A stretch of DNA of 64,000 bases from Aliterella atlantica CENA595 (lineage in GTDB: Bacteria; Cyanobacteriota; Cyanobacteriia; Cyanobacteriales; Chroococcidiopsidaceae), in the NCBI RefSeq assembly GCF_000952155.1, contig NZ_JYON01000004.1, forward strand, positions 62,001 to 126,000. The letters are read 5' to 3'. Shown here one piece after another: positions 43,523 to 51,357 of this stretch. Made by a program: the position numbers and the translations under genes. Below the pieces are notes generated by a model. The model had not been told where the DNA came from, did no database searches, and saw only the letters and a program-made list of their open reading frames with translations. Within the stretch, counting starts at the first letter, position 1, and each line of letters begins with the position of its first letter.

Positions 43523-45091
43523 ATGGAAAACCGCATTCTCTACGTTCGCCTTCCGTGCAATCCCATTTTCCCAATCGGGGTTGTTTACCTAGCCGATCAT
43601 ATCCACAAACAATTTTCTCAAATTGAGCAACGCATTTTCGACTTAGGCACAGTACCGCCATTGGACTTTAACTCAGCGTTAGATACTTGTATCGACGAGT
43701 TTCAGCCGACATTATTAGTATTTTCTTGGCGAGACATTCAAATATACGCACCAGTGGGAGGAAGAGGCGGCAATCCCTTACAGAACGCCTTTGAATTTTA
43801 CTATGCCAGCAATCCATTGATTAAAGCTAGAGGAGCAGTCGGCGGACTGAGACTAGCCGTTTCTTACTACAGCGAATTGTGGCGCAACAAAGGATTAATC
43901 GAACGTGGCTTAAAACGCGCCCAAAAATATCATCAAAATGCCCGCGTAGTAGTAGGCGGAGGGGCAGTAAGCGTATTTTACGAGCAATTAAGTAACAAAT
44001 TGCCTAAAGGGACAATAGTTTCGGTAGGTGAAGGCGAGACATTATTAGAAAAACTATTAAAAGGACAAGAAATTAGAGACGAACGCTGTTATGTAGTGGG
44101 AGAAGAGAAACCACGCGATCGCCTAATTCACGAACAACCAACCCCATTAGAAAAAACCGCCTGCAATTACAACTACATAGAAGAAATCTGGGCAGAATTT
44201 CAATACTACCTACAATCGTCAGACTTCTACATCGGCGTACAGACAAAACGTGGTTGTCCCCACAACTGTTGTTACTGCGTCTATACAGTAGTAGAAGGCA
44301 AACAAGTACGCATCAACCCAGCCGATGAAGTAGTAGCCGAAATGCGGCAATTATACGATCGCGGCATTCGTAACTTTTGGTTTACAGACGCACAATTCAT
44401 TCCCGCCCGCAGATTCATAGACGATGCCATAGAACTACTGCAAAAAATAGTAGATTCTGGCATGAAAGACATCCACTGGGCAGCCTACATTCGCGCCGAC
44501 AACCTCACCCCAGAACTGTGCGAACTAATGGTCAAAACCGGAATGAACTACTTTGAAATCGGCATTACCAGCGGTTCGCAAGAACTCGTCCGCAAAATGC
44601 GAATGGGCTACAACCTACGTACAGTATTACAAAACTGCCGCGACCTCAAAGCAGCAGGCTTCAACGACTTAGTATCCGTCAACTACTCCTTCAACGTCAT
44701 CGACGAACGCCCCGAAACTATCCGCCAGACCATAGCCTACCACCGAGAACTAGAAAAAATCTTCGGAGCCGACAAAGTAGAGCCAGCAATCTTCTTCATT
44801 GGCTTACAACCCCACACCCACTTAGAAGAATACGCCTTCAATAACGGCATCCTCAAACCAGATTACGACCCTATGAGCTTAATGCCCTGGACAGCCAAAA
44901 AACTCCTCTGGAACCCAGAACCACTAGGCTCATTCTTCGGTGAAGTATGCCTCCAAGCCTGGAGACAAAACCCCAACGACTTTGGGCGAGAAGTAATGAA
45001 CATCCTAGAAGCCAAACTAGGCAAATCCGACCTAGAGCAAGCCCTAAACGCCCCCATCACCACAACCAAACAACTCATAACAGCATCCTAA
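43523..45091 (+). CDS. B12-binding-type radical SAM protein, cyanobacterial PSII-acclimation type
   Basis: 522 residues. The N-terminal half has the cobalamin-domain look, with KVVVGGGAVSVFYEQL-like strand (here ARVVVGGGAVSV) and VGEGETLLEKLL. The radical SAM motif C245-x3-C249-x2-C252 lies in KRGCPHNCCYCVYTV. GITSGSQELVRKMRMGY follows. In databases this cyanobacterial family goes under a name tied to photosystem II high-light acclimation; that name comes from my memory, not from this sequence. The substrate is unknown. A DICT sensor gene follows by 64 bases. Confidence 0.87.
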   Translation: MENRILYVRLPCNPIFPIGVVYLADHIHKQFSQIEQRIFDLGTVPPLDFNSALDTCIDEFQPTLLVFSWRDIQIYAPVGGRGGNPLQNAFEFYYASNPLIKARGAVGGLRLAVSYYSELWRNKGLIERGLKRAQKYHQNARVVVGGGAVSVFYEQLSNKLPKGTIVSVGEGETLLEKLLKGQEIRDERCYVVGEEKPRDRLIHEQPTPLEKTACNYNYIEEIWAEFQYYLQSSDFYIGVQTKRGCPHNCCYCVYTVVEGKQVRINPADEVVAEMRQLYDRGIRNFWFTDAQFIPARRFIDDAIELLQKIVDSGMKDIHWAAYIRADNLTPELCELMVKTGMNYFEIGITSGSQELVRKMRMGYNLRTVLQNCRDLKAAGFNDLVSVNYSFNVIDERPETIRQTIAYHRELEKIFGADKVEPAIFFIGLQPHTHLEEYAFNNGILKPDYDPMSLMPWTAKKLLWNPEPLGSFFGEVCLQAWRQNPNDFGREVMNILEAKLGKSDLEQALNAPITTTKQLITAS

Positions 45092-45155
45092 ACTTCGTGT
45101 TCTTCGCGCCTAAACGCTACACTTTGCGATCGCAGTTCTTTTTACAAAATCCACC

Positions 45156-46523
45156 ATGTTACAAGGTTCAATCTTACAGCAGCTAGCAGCCGCCCACACC
45201 GAAAAACGTCCTCTAAACTTCGGAGTTTACTACAAAAACACCCTAGTAGCCCTCTGTCACGCCTTAGAAGACTGCATTCTCACCACTAGCACCCCGCCCC
45301 TAGTAATCACTGCCTTCCAGCGCGGCAAATGGTATCTCCAAGAAGCAGACAGATACCACGAACTAGCGCAAAAATCGCAACAAGTAGCCATAATGGCAGC
45401 ACCAGATGCCGGATTTGCCGAACATCCAACCAGCCAGCTAGGCAATGTAGACATCCTCGGCTTAGATCCAAAAGATCCAGTAGCCCAAGAATGGCACTTG
45501 ATTATCATGGCTCCAAGCTATACAGCAATGGTGCTGTGCCAAGAACTATCAGAGGAAGATTACGGCAAAGCAGGACAACCAGACACAGACCTCGAACGTA
45601 AATTCTACGGATTTTGGACATTTGAGCCAACATTAGTCCAAGAAACAGTCGATATAGCGATCGCCCACATCAACAAATACGACCCCGAACTCGCCCAAAA
45701 ACTAACAACCCAAGCCCAAGAAATAGCCGCTCTCATCCCCACCACCGCCCAAGATGACTTAGGCGAAATAGTTCACCGCGTCGTCGATTACCTGCAAACT
45801 AGCGAAATTGATGTCCTTGATGGCAAAATAGGCACGCACCAACAAGCATTAGACAACAACCTAGTTTCTAACGAACTACAAGCCTTTCTGCGCCTAGCGC
45901 AATTAATCGATATTGCCGACACAAACAACCAAATGGCAGCCGCAGAAGTAGCAACGCTAGCAGAAACCATCGGTCAAATGCTAGATTTACCCGCATGGCA
46001 GCTTAAACGCTTGCGCCTTGCTGGATTGCTCCACCGCGTAGCTCCATGTACAGTCACAGTAGAATATGGCGATGCTCCTAGTTGCCCATTAGTACCAGCA
46101 GCGCAAGTATTGCGGACAATGCCACGCATGAGTGCGATCGCTCAAATCATCACCCATCAGAACGAATGGTGGGATGGTAATGGGCAACCTGCGGGATTGG
46201 CTGGCGAAAAAATTCCCCTAGAATCAAGGATTTTAGGTTTAGCGGCTACCTTTCAACAGCGCGTCATGGCACGACAAGCATCTCAACATAGCAGCGAACC
46301 TGTATTATTACAAGTTCTCTCAGAATTTAGAGCAGAGGAAAATACAATCTGGGAGCCAAAACTAATAGATACCCTAGAACTTTTAGTTATGGGACTGCAA
46401 CAGGGATTGAATTTGTCAGTTTCATCACCTAAAATTAGTGCCGGAATGTGGTTAATTGATACACAACAAAGCACAGATAAATCGATAGAACAAGAAGAGA
46501 GAGCAAGCAGTCGTGGATATTGA
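45156..46523 (+). CDS. DICT sensory domain protein with degenerate HD-GYP-like domain
   Basis: 455 residues. The N-terminal about 165 form a DICT domain (RPLNFGVYYKNTLVALCHALED, FYGFWTFEPTLV), a sensor linked to light or c-di-GMP signalling. From about 270 the sequence follows HD-GYP domains: LRLAGLLHRVAP stands where LLHDIGK is usual, so the metal Asp is Arg (H293-R294), but THQNEWWDGNGQPAGLAGEKIPLESRIL keeps the later motif. It is probably inactive as a phosphodiesterase and may bind ligand. It is followed, with 11 bases overlap, by the pentapeptide gene. Confidence 0.86.
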   Translation: MLQGSILQQLAAAHTEKRPLNFGVYYKNTLVALCHALEDCILTTSTPPLVITAFQRGKWYLQEADRYHELAQKSQQVAIMAAPDAGFAEHPTSQLGNVDILGLDPKDPVAQEWHLIIMAPSYTAMVLCQELSEEDYGKAGQPDTDLERKFYGFWTFEPTLVQETVDIAIAHINKYDPELAQKLTTQAQEIAALIPTTAQDDLGEIVHRVVDYLQTSEIDVLDGKIGTHQQALDNNLVSNELQAFLRLAQLIDIADTNNQMAAAEVATLAETIGQMLDLPAWQLKRLRLAGLLHRVAPCTVTVEYGDAPSCPLVPAAQVLRTMPRMSAIAQIITHQNEWWDGNGQPAGLAGEKIPLESRILGLAATFQQRVMARQASQHSSEPVLLQVLSEFRAEENTIWEPKLIDTLELLVMGLQQGLNLSVSSPKISAGMWLIDTQQSTDKSIEQEERASSRGY

Positions 46524-47148
46524 AGCTATTCGTAAAGGAAAAAACGTTCAACTACCAGGAGCCAACTTAGAAGATGAAGACTTCTCAAAGCTAGATCTTA
46601 CTGGTATCAATTTGTCTGGAGCTAATTTAGTTGGAGTAAATTTTTCCAGTTCCAAACTAGAAAGAGCGCGTTTAGATGGAGCAAATTTACTAGGTAGTCA
46701 ATTATTAGGCACTGACTTACGGGCGAATTTGCTAGGGGCTAACTTAATGCAAGCCGATCTTAGTGGTGCTGACTTGCGCGGTAGCAACCTTAGAGGCGCT
46801 AATTTAATGGGTGCTAAGTTATCTCAAGCATCTTTTGCTGGAGCCTTTTTAAGCGGCGCTAATTTAATGAGCGTCAACTTACAAGGTGTAGACTTAAGAA
46901 GCGCGGATTTGCGGGGAGTCAATCTAAGCGGTGCAAATCTACAAGGTGCTAATCTTAGCGGCGCTGACTTGCAAGGTGCATTACTCCAAGAAGCAAATCT
47001 TGAGGAAGCAGACTTACGCAATGCCAATTTAGCAGGAGCTAATTTGACAGGTGCAAATTTGTTGTGCGCTGAGTTGGAAGGTACTAATTTAGCTGGAGTT
47101 AATTTTACTGGTGCTTGTTTAGTTGGTACTATTAACAGTGACCAGTGA
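46513..47148 (+). CDS. Pentapeptide repeat protein
   Basis: 211 residues, GTG start overlapping the DICT gene. After about 20 residues, nearly all the chain is A(D/N)LxG pentapeptides, about 35 in tandem, such as ANLLGSQLLGTDLRANLLGA in part. This forms a right-handed quadrilateral beta helix. Roles in the family range from DNA mimicry to protein scaffolding, and it is abundant in cyanobacteria. The last residues NSDQ and the stop TGA come from a heptamer repeat (CAGTGAC), which suggests the original end was changed. Confidence 0.93.
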   Translation: MDIEAIRKGKNVQLPGANLEDEDFSKLDLTGINLSGANLVGVNFSSSKLERARLDGANLLGSQLLGTDLRANLLGANLMQADLSGADLRGSNLRGANLMGAKLSQASFAGAFLSGANLMSVNLQGVDLRSADLRGVNLSGANLQGANLSGADLQGALLQEANLEEADLRNANLAGANLTGANLLCAELEGTNLAGVNFTGACLVGTINSDQ

Positions 47149-47149
47149 C
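47136..47149. repeat. Heptamer repeat (CAGTGAC unit), 2 copies
   Basis: Two copies of the unit found at 4932-4963 and 48454-48486. It overlaps the end of the pentapeptide gene and contains its stop codon at 47146-47148. Confidence 0.8.
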
Positions 47150-47185
47150 CAATTAATTTTCTTGGTTGTGTGTTGTCTAACTTCT

Positions 47186-48043
47186 TTAAGAAAGTGGTTT
47201 TGCTTGGGATTGGTTCCTAAGTTGAAAACGCGATCGCTTTCTCATTGCTACAGCTATTGCACTTAAAAATACTATGCCTGCAACGCCAGCTAAGGGATTT
47301 TGGTTGACTCCTGTAATCCAATCGGGAACTCGACCGGAATATTTAATTAGTTGACCTACATTGATAATGTAATATCCCCAAATTAATCCTGCATGGATGC
47401 CAATAGGTAAACCCAGCCGATTTTTGCTGCTGCGCTTTGCCCAAACTAGCGTCAAACCCAGCAAAATTAAGCCTGGAAATTGTGGGGCTGTACGTAGCAT
47501 ATCGGGCAAAGGTTTAATAAAATGCAGTGCGGCAAATATGAGGGTAGTTGCCCACAATACGACATTTGGGCGGTAATCGCGTTGCAATTCATCTAACAGC
47601 CAGCCGCGAAACAATAATTCTTCTGCAAAACCAACAGCGATCGCACTTAATAAGCCTTCTAAAATTATTTTTGGCAAAGAAGCATTTTCTTGCCAAACTA
47701 GCCAACCAAACCAGCCTTGCAAACTAAATAGACTGAGAACGGCAATTAAACCAATTCCCAGCCCAATTAGCAATTCTCGAACGTTGCGCCTAGTTTTGAC
47801 TAAGCCGTAGCTTCTAAGTACCTGCGGCTGATTGTAAACGCGATCGCCCCAAAAGCGAACCAGAAAAATAAACTCTCCATACAGCAGCACCAGCGTGATG
47901 ATGCTAACTAAATTGGGATCGCCTCCCCACGCATAAATAGGTGCAGCTAAGGGCAACCACAACGCTAACAACGTAAGTATAAATATACTTAACCTAACTG
48001 GGGCTGGGTATTTAGCTATACGGACGAAGTTAATCTTCTGCAA
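47186..48043 (-). CDS. CPBP family intramembrane glutamic protease
   Basis: 285 residues with at least seven hydrophobic segments. The CPBP signature E-E-x3-R is in VGFAEELLFRGWLLDEL, the second motif FAALHF has the His, and the third lies in GLTLVWAKRSSKNRLGLPIGIHAG. CPBP members (abortive infection/CAAX) cut membrane proteins or prenylated peptides. All catalytic residues are seen, so it should be active. The substrate is unknown. clpS lies 12 bases upstream on the same strand, suggesting cotranscription. Confidence 0.92.
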   Translation of the reverse strand: MQKINFVRIAKYPAPVRLSIFILTLLALWLPLAAPIYAWGGDPNLVSIITLVLLYGEFIFLVRFWGDRVYNQPQVLRSYGLVKTRRNVRELLIGLGIGLIAVLSLFSLQGWFGWLVWQENASLPKIILEGLLSAIAVGFAEELLFRGWLLDELQRDYRPNVVLWATTLIFAALHFIKPLPDMLRTAPQFPGLILLGLTLVWAKRSSKNRLGLPIGIHAGLIWGYYIINVGQLIKYSGRVPDWITGVNQNPLAGVAGIVFLSAIAVAMRKRSRFQLRNQSQAKPLS

Positions 48044-48055
48044 CGCAATGCCTAC

Positions 48056-48337
48056 TTACTCATCAGGCTCAATTGTGCAGTGCAATCCGTGATTTTTCAA
48101 GGTTTCACAGTAAAACTCAGCGTGTTCTTGAGCGCAGACGATTACCAGAGCTATGCCATTACTATGAGCCTCCATCATAATACTGACAGCTTGGGGTTGA
48201 GTGATACTAGCTACTGTTTGCATTAAGACTTGCACCACGAACTCCATACTATTGAAGTCGTCATTGTGCAAGAGAACGCGATATTGAGGGGCAAGTTTAC
48301 GGGCGGTTGAACGCTGCTCAATAGTTTCAACAGACAC
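48056..48337 (-). CDS. clpS: ATP-dependent Clp protease adaptor ClpS
   Basis: 93 residues. The ClpS pattern is clear: YRVLLHNDDFNSMEFVVQVLMQTVASITQPQAVSIMMEAHSNG (N-degron pocket with the conserved N-D-D), then ALVIVCAQEHAEFYCETLKNHGLHCTIEPDE. It delivers proteins with bulky N-terminal residues to ClpC-ClpP. The N-terminal tail (about 15 residues) that enters the Clp pore is present. A CPBP protease gene follows by 12 bases. Confidence 0.96.
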   Translation of the reverse strand: MSVETIEQRSTARKLAPQYRVLLHNDDFNSMEFVVQVLMQTVASITQPQAVSIMMEAHSNGIALVIVCAQEHAEFYCETLKNHGLHCTIEPDE

Positions 48338-48684
48338 GGGTTTCTACTCTTTGGTTACTAATTACAATTTGCGTCAAGCAACTGCCTGACACATATTAAT
48401 TCAAGTTATAGCGTAGATCGGCAAGTGCGATCGCTCCCAGGGAGGATAAAGTACAGTGACCAGTGACCAGTAACCAGTGACCAGTTAAAAGAGAAAGAGG
48501 AAAATACTTTGATCTAAGTAGCTAATAGCTGATGATGAGATAGTTAGTAGGTCAGACAATTAACAGTAGCTAGCTAGTGTTAATTGTCTGTCACTGTAAA
48601 ATTCTTCCTTGTCTCTTTGACGTTATTTATAATCGATATAGAAAGCAGCAAAACAGGCTTGTTGTTGCTACGGAGTTAATGGTA
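48338..48684. other. Intergenic region with heptamer repeat
   Basis: About 350 bases. It contains the heptamer repeat at 48454-48486 and a HIP1 site near 48428. An upstream in-frame ATG at 48577 in this stretch does not look like the start of the next gene. Confidence 0.5.
48454..48486. repeat. Heptamer tandem repeat (CAGTGAC unit), 4.7 copies
   Basis: CAGTGAC twice, CAGTAAC, CAGTGAC, then CAGTT. It is the same unit as at 4932-4963, on the other strand. Confidence 0.9.
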
Positions 48685-49050
48685 ATGGGCTTGAAGTGCG
48701 ATTTTCAACCGCGACAGATTGTTTGTTTAGAGCATCAAAATACTAGCTTGTATGCTGAAGTTATCCAAGTTGTAGAATCGCGTCAGGTATGCTGGGTACG
48801 CCCTATCCTCTTGTTAGAATATCCGCAAGGCGATCGCACTTTTCTAGCAGAACCGTTAAGCTACGATTTGCGCCCAACGGTCGATCTGCTGTGGTCTTGT
48901 GCTTTGTTTCGCCCTGCTTTGGATACGGAAATTTTGCCTTATTTAACTGATTTGTTTGCCACACCACAACAAGAATCCAATTCTCTTGCTCGCGAGCAAC
49001 TAAATAAGTTTATCGTGCAACTTTGGCAGGCACAAAATAGCGAAACTTAG
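48685..49050 (+). CDS. Conserved hypothetical protein, unknown
   Basis: 121 residues from ATG 48685, preceded by GGAG at 48672-48675; ATG 48679 is possible and 48577 would add unlike residues. The chain opens MGLKCDFQPRQIVCLEHQNT, with VIQVVESRQVCWVRPILLLE and YDLRPTVDLLWSCALFRPALDTE later. It reads as a compact beta-rich domain with a helical end. It looks cyanobacterial, but I do not recognise a family. Its last four bases overlap the end of dapL on the other strand. Confidence 0.7.
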   Translation: MGLKCDFQPRQIVCLEHQNTSLYAEVIQVVESRQVCWVRPILLLEYPQGDRTFLAEPLSYDLRPTVDLLWSCALFRPALDTEILPYLTDLFATPQQESNSLAREQLNKFIVQLWQAQNSET

Positions 49051-50219
49051 CTGTAACGAATGCCAGCTTCTTGCATCCGTTTGATTGCTTCGTGCATCCG
49101 TTCGTCAGCAACAGTAAGGGCGATACGGAAAAATCCTTCTCCCGCTGCGCCATAGCCGTTACCAGGGGGAACAATAATGCCGCATTTATCTAACAACAGC
49201 GTGACAAATTCTGTTGAAGTATAGCCTTGAGGTACTTTCGCCCAGACATAAAGCGTCGCTTTGGGTGCTTCTATATCCCAGCCTAAAGATTGCAATCCTT
49301 GAACGATAATGTCGCGCCTTTTTTGGTACACAGACATGACAGCTTGCAGTTCTTGTTCGCTGGTAGAATAAGCAGCGATCGCTGCTTTTTGAATTGCTTT
49401 AAATACGCCTGAATCTACATTTGTCTTAACTTGCCCTAAGCCCTTAATGCCATGACTGGAACCGACAACAAAACCAACCCGCCAGCCAGTCATATTATAG
49501 GACTTAGATAAGCTATGAAATTCAATTGCTATATCTTTCGCGCCTGGTACTTGCAACACGCTAGGCGGTTTGTAACCGTCATAAGCCATTTCTGAGTAAG
49601 CATGATCGTGACACAGCAAAATGTCATACTGCTTGCAGTACGCTACTAATTTCTCAAAAAATTCTAAGTCTGCTAGCGCCCCAGTAGGATTATTTGGGTA
49701 ATTGATCCACAATAACTTAGCTTTATGCGCTATTTCTGGGTGAATTGCCTCTAAATCGGGCAAAAACTTCTTTTCTGGCAACAATGGCATGGCATGAGAC
49801 TCGCCGCCAGCAAAAATGGTCGAAGTCCGATACACTGGATAGCCTGGATCGGGAATTAAAGTGTAGTCTCCTGGTTCAACAAAAGCTAAAAATGTATTGT
49901 GGATAGCTTCTTTAGAACCAATAGAGGAAACTACCTCAGTATTTGGGTTTAAGTCTTTCACTCCAAACCTCTTTTCCATCCACTTGACTGCTGCTTCGCG
50001 GAAGTCTTTTGTACCTTGATACGGTGGATAGTTATGGGTACTAGCATCGTCAATCGCCGCGTGCATCGCTTGAACGATTGGGCTTGGAGTTGGTTTGTCT
50101 GGATCTCCTACTCCCATATTGATAATGTCTACTCCCTTAGCAACCATTTCGTCGCGCTTGCGATCGATCTCGGCAAATAGGTAGGGAGGAATCTTTTCTA
50201 GGCGTTTGGCAAACTGCAT
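49047..50219 (-). CDS. dapL: LL-diaminopimelate aminotransferase
   Basis: 390 residues, class I aminotransferase fold with PLP. Motifs include IINMGVGDPDKPTPSPIV, the PDPGYPVYRTSTIFAGG and NYPNNPTGA loops, DHAYSEMAYDG, and the Schiff-base Lys in HSLSKSYNMTGWRVGFVVG. It turns tetrahydrodipicolinate directly into LL-diaminopimelate, giving lysine and peptidoglycan precursors, the route used by cyanobacteria and plants. Other aspartate aminotransferases are close in sequence, so the assignment rests on the overall match to cyanobacterial DapL. It is on the strand opposite the unknown gene. Confidence 0.88.
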   Translation of the reverse strand: MQFAKRLEKIPPYLFAEIDRKRDEMVAKGVDIINMGVGDPDKPTPSPIVQAMHAAIDDASTHNYPPYQGTKDFREAAVKWMEKRFGVKDLNPNTEVVSSIGSKEAIHNTFLAFVEPGDYTLIPDPGYPVYRTSTIFAGGESHAMPLLPEKKFLPDLEAIHPEIAHKAKLLWINYPNNPTGALADLEFFEKLVAYCKQYDILLCHDHAYSEMAYDGYKPPSVLQVPGAKDIAIEFHSLSKSYNMTGWRVGFVVGSSHGIKGLGQVKTNVDSGVFKAIQKAAIAAYSTSEQELQAVMSVYQKRRDIIVQGLQSLGWDIEAPKATLYVWAKVPQGYTSTEFVTLLLDKCGIIVPPGNGYGAAGEGFFRIALTVADERMHEAIKRMQEAGIRYS

Positions 50220-50937
50220 GACGATTTAGCAACAAATTACATAAATAAATGTATCGGCAATTGGCGATCGCCTTCTAGCCCACCGATAAAGTCTTATCAG
50301 TCGTTAACTACAACTGTCTGCTAGTGCAAAGCACAATACCATAGTTTACGCTCTACGGAAATATTGGCTTTCAGCATAAATCTATCTAAAGGTAGGTCTG
50401 CATTTGTTATCTGTTCTGTATAATCGCTGCATTAAGACCACCCACTTATTTTTGCAGTTGTTGAGGAGGTATTAAAAATTTATAACTTCTCTCTGTCCTG
50501 GATTTTGATTTTCTTCTCAGTTGTTTAGCAAAGAATTCGGAATTTGCTGGCAACAAATTGAAGGTAAAAGCAGATTTATAACCAAATTTATGGAGTTTAA
50601 ATATACTGTATTGACAAAACCACTCAGATTTTTCTGTTGCTAACATATGTATCTAATGTAACTATATTAACTTGGTTAACCTATGCCTAAAGATAGATTA
50701 GACCTCAAGCTAAGTTAAGCCTTTAGTCACTGCGATCGCTAGTTTTGATAGAAATTATCTATAAATTGGTACATCTGAGGATTTTTGTATAATCATACAC
50801 TTTTAAGTTTTATGAACACTGATAGATTTAAGTGACAAGCTGAAGAGAAAATTTCAGCCATGCGGTTGATACTAAAATTGACTGCTTCTGATGAAATGAA
50901 ATTTATGTAATTGAGTATTAGCTCCTGGGAAAAAACA
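50220..50937. other. Long intergenic region
   Basis: About 718 bases, the longest gap in the window. It is A+T-rich with HIP1 sites near 50264 and 50734. A minus-strand frame at 50446-50646 gives a basic, Phe-rich peptide with no family and no ribosome binding site, so I do not accept it. It probably carries the promoters of dapL and the STAS gene. Confidence 0.5.
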
Positions 50938-51273
50938 ATGTCAACAACGATCGCCTATCCAAAAACTACAGTTATCTGCCCTCACGGTGCTATCAACGCC
51001 TCAAACGCTAGTGAATTTCAACAAAGAATGGTAAAAGCAGTAGCGCAAGATGGTTGCACTAACCTCTTGGTAAACTTGGAACAAGTAGAGTCTCTAGACA
51101 GTGCAGGATTGATGGCATTAGTTTCCAGCTTGCGGTTGGCGCAGTCTTTAGGAAGACGCTTTAGCTTGTGTTGTGTTTCCCCAGCGATTCGCATCATCTT
51201 TGAACTTACGCAACTAGATCGCGTGTTTGAAATCTACGAAGACAGTGCTGCTTTTGAAAAAGCGATCGCCTAA
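50938..51273 (+). CDS. STAS domain protein, anti-sigma factor antagonist type
   Basis: 111 residues from ATG 50938; a TTG at 50911 would add nine. A STAS fold fills the chain: TTVICPHGAINASNASEFQQRM, CTNLLVNLEQVESLDSAGLMALVSSLRLAQ (S of LDSAG is the usual phosphoserine), then RRFSLCCVSPAIRIIFELTQLDRVFEIYED. Such proteins bind anti-sigma kinases or act in similar switches. No kinase or sigma gene is near, so its partner is elsewhere. Confidence 0.92.
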   Translation: MSTTIAYPKTTVICPHGAINASNASEFQQRMVKAVAQDGCTNLLVNLEQVESLDSAGLMALVSSLRLAQSLGRRFSLCCVSPAIRIIFELTQLDRVFEIYEDSAAFEKAIA

Positions 51274-51357
51274 GTTTGTCTAAACAATATTATCCAAGCA
51301 AGTAAACGCCAAGAAAATTAGTGCTAAGTTAGAGCAAAATAGCTCTAAATTAGCAAA

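Noticed and set aside
50446-50646. A 66-codon minus-strand open frame in the long gap after dapL
   Set aside because: The peptide is basic, low in recognisable structure and has no ribosome site or family pattern, so it looks like a chance frame in A+T-rich DNA.
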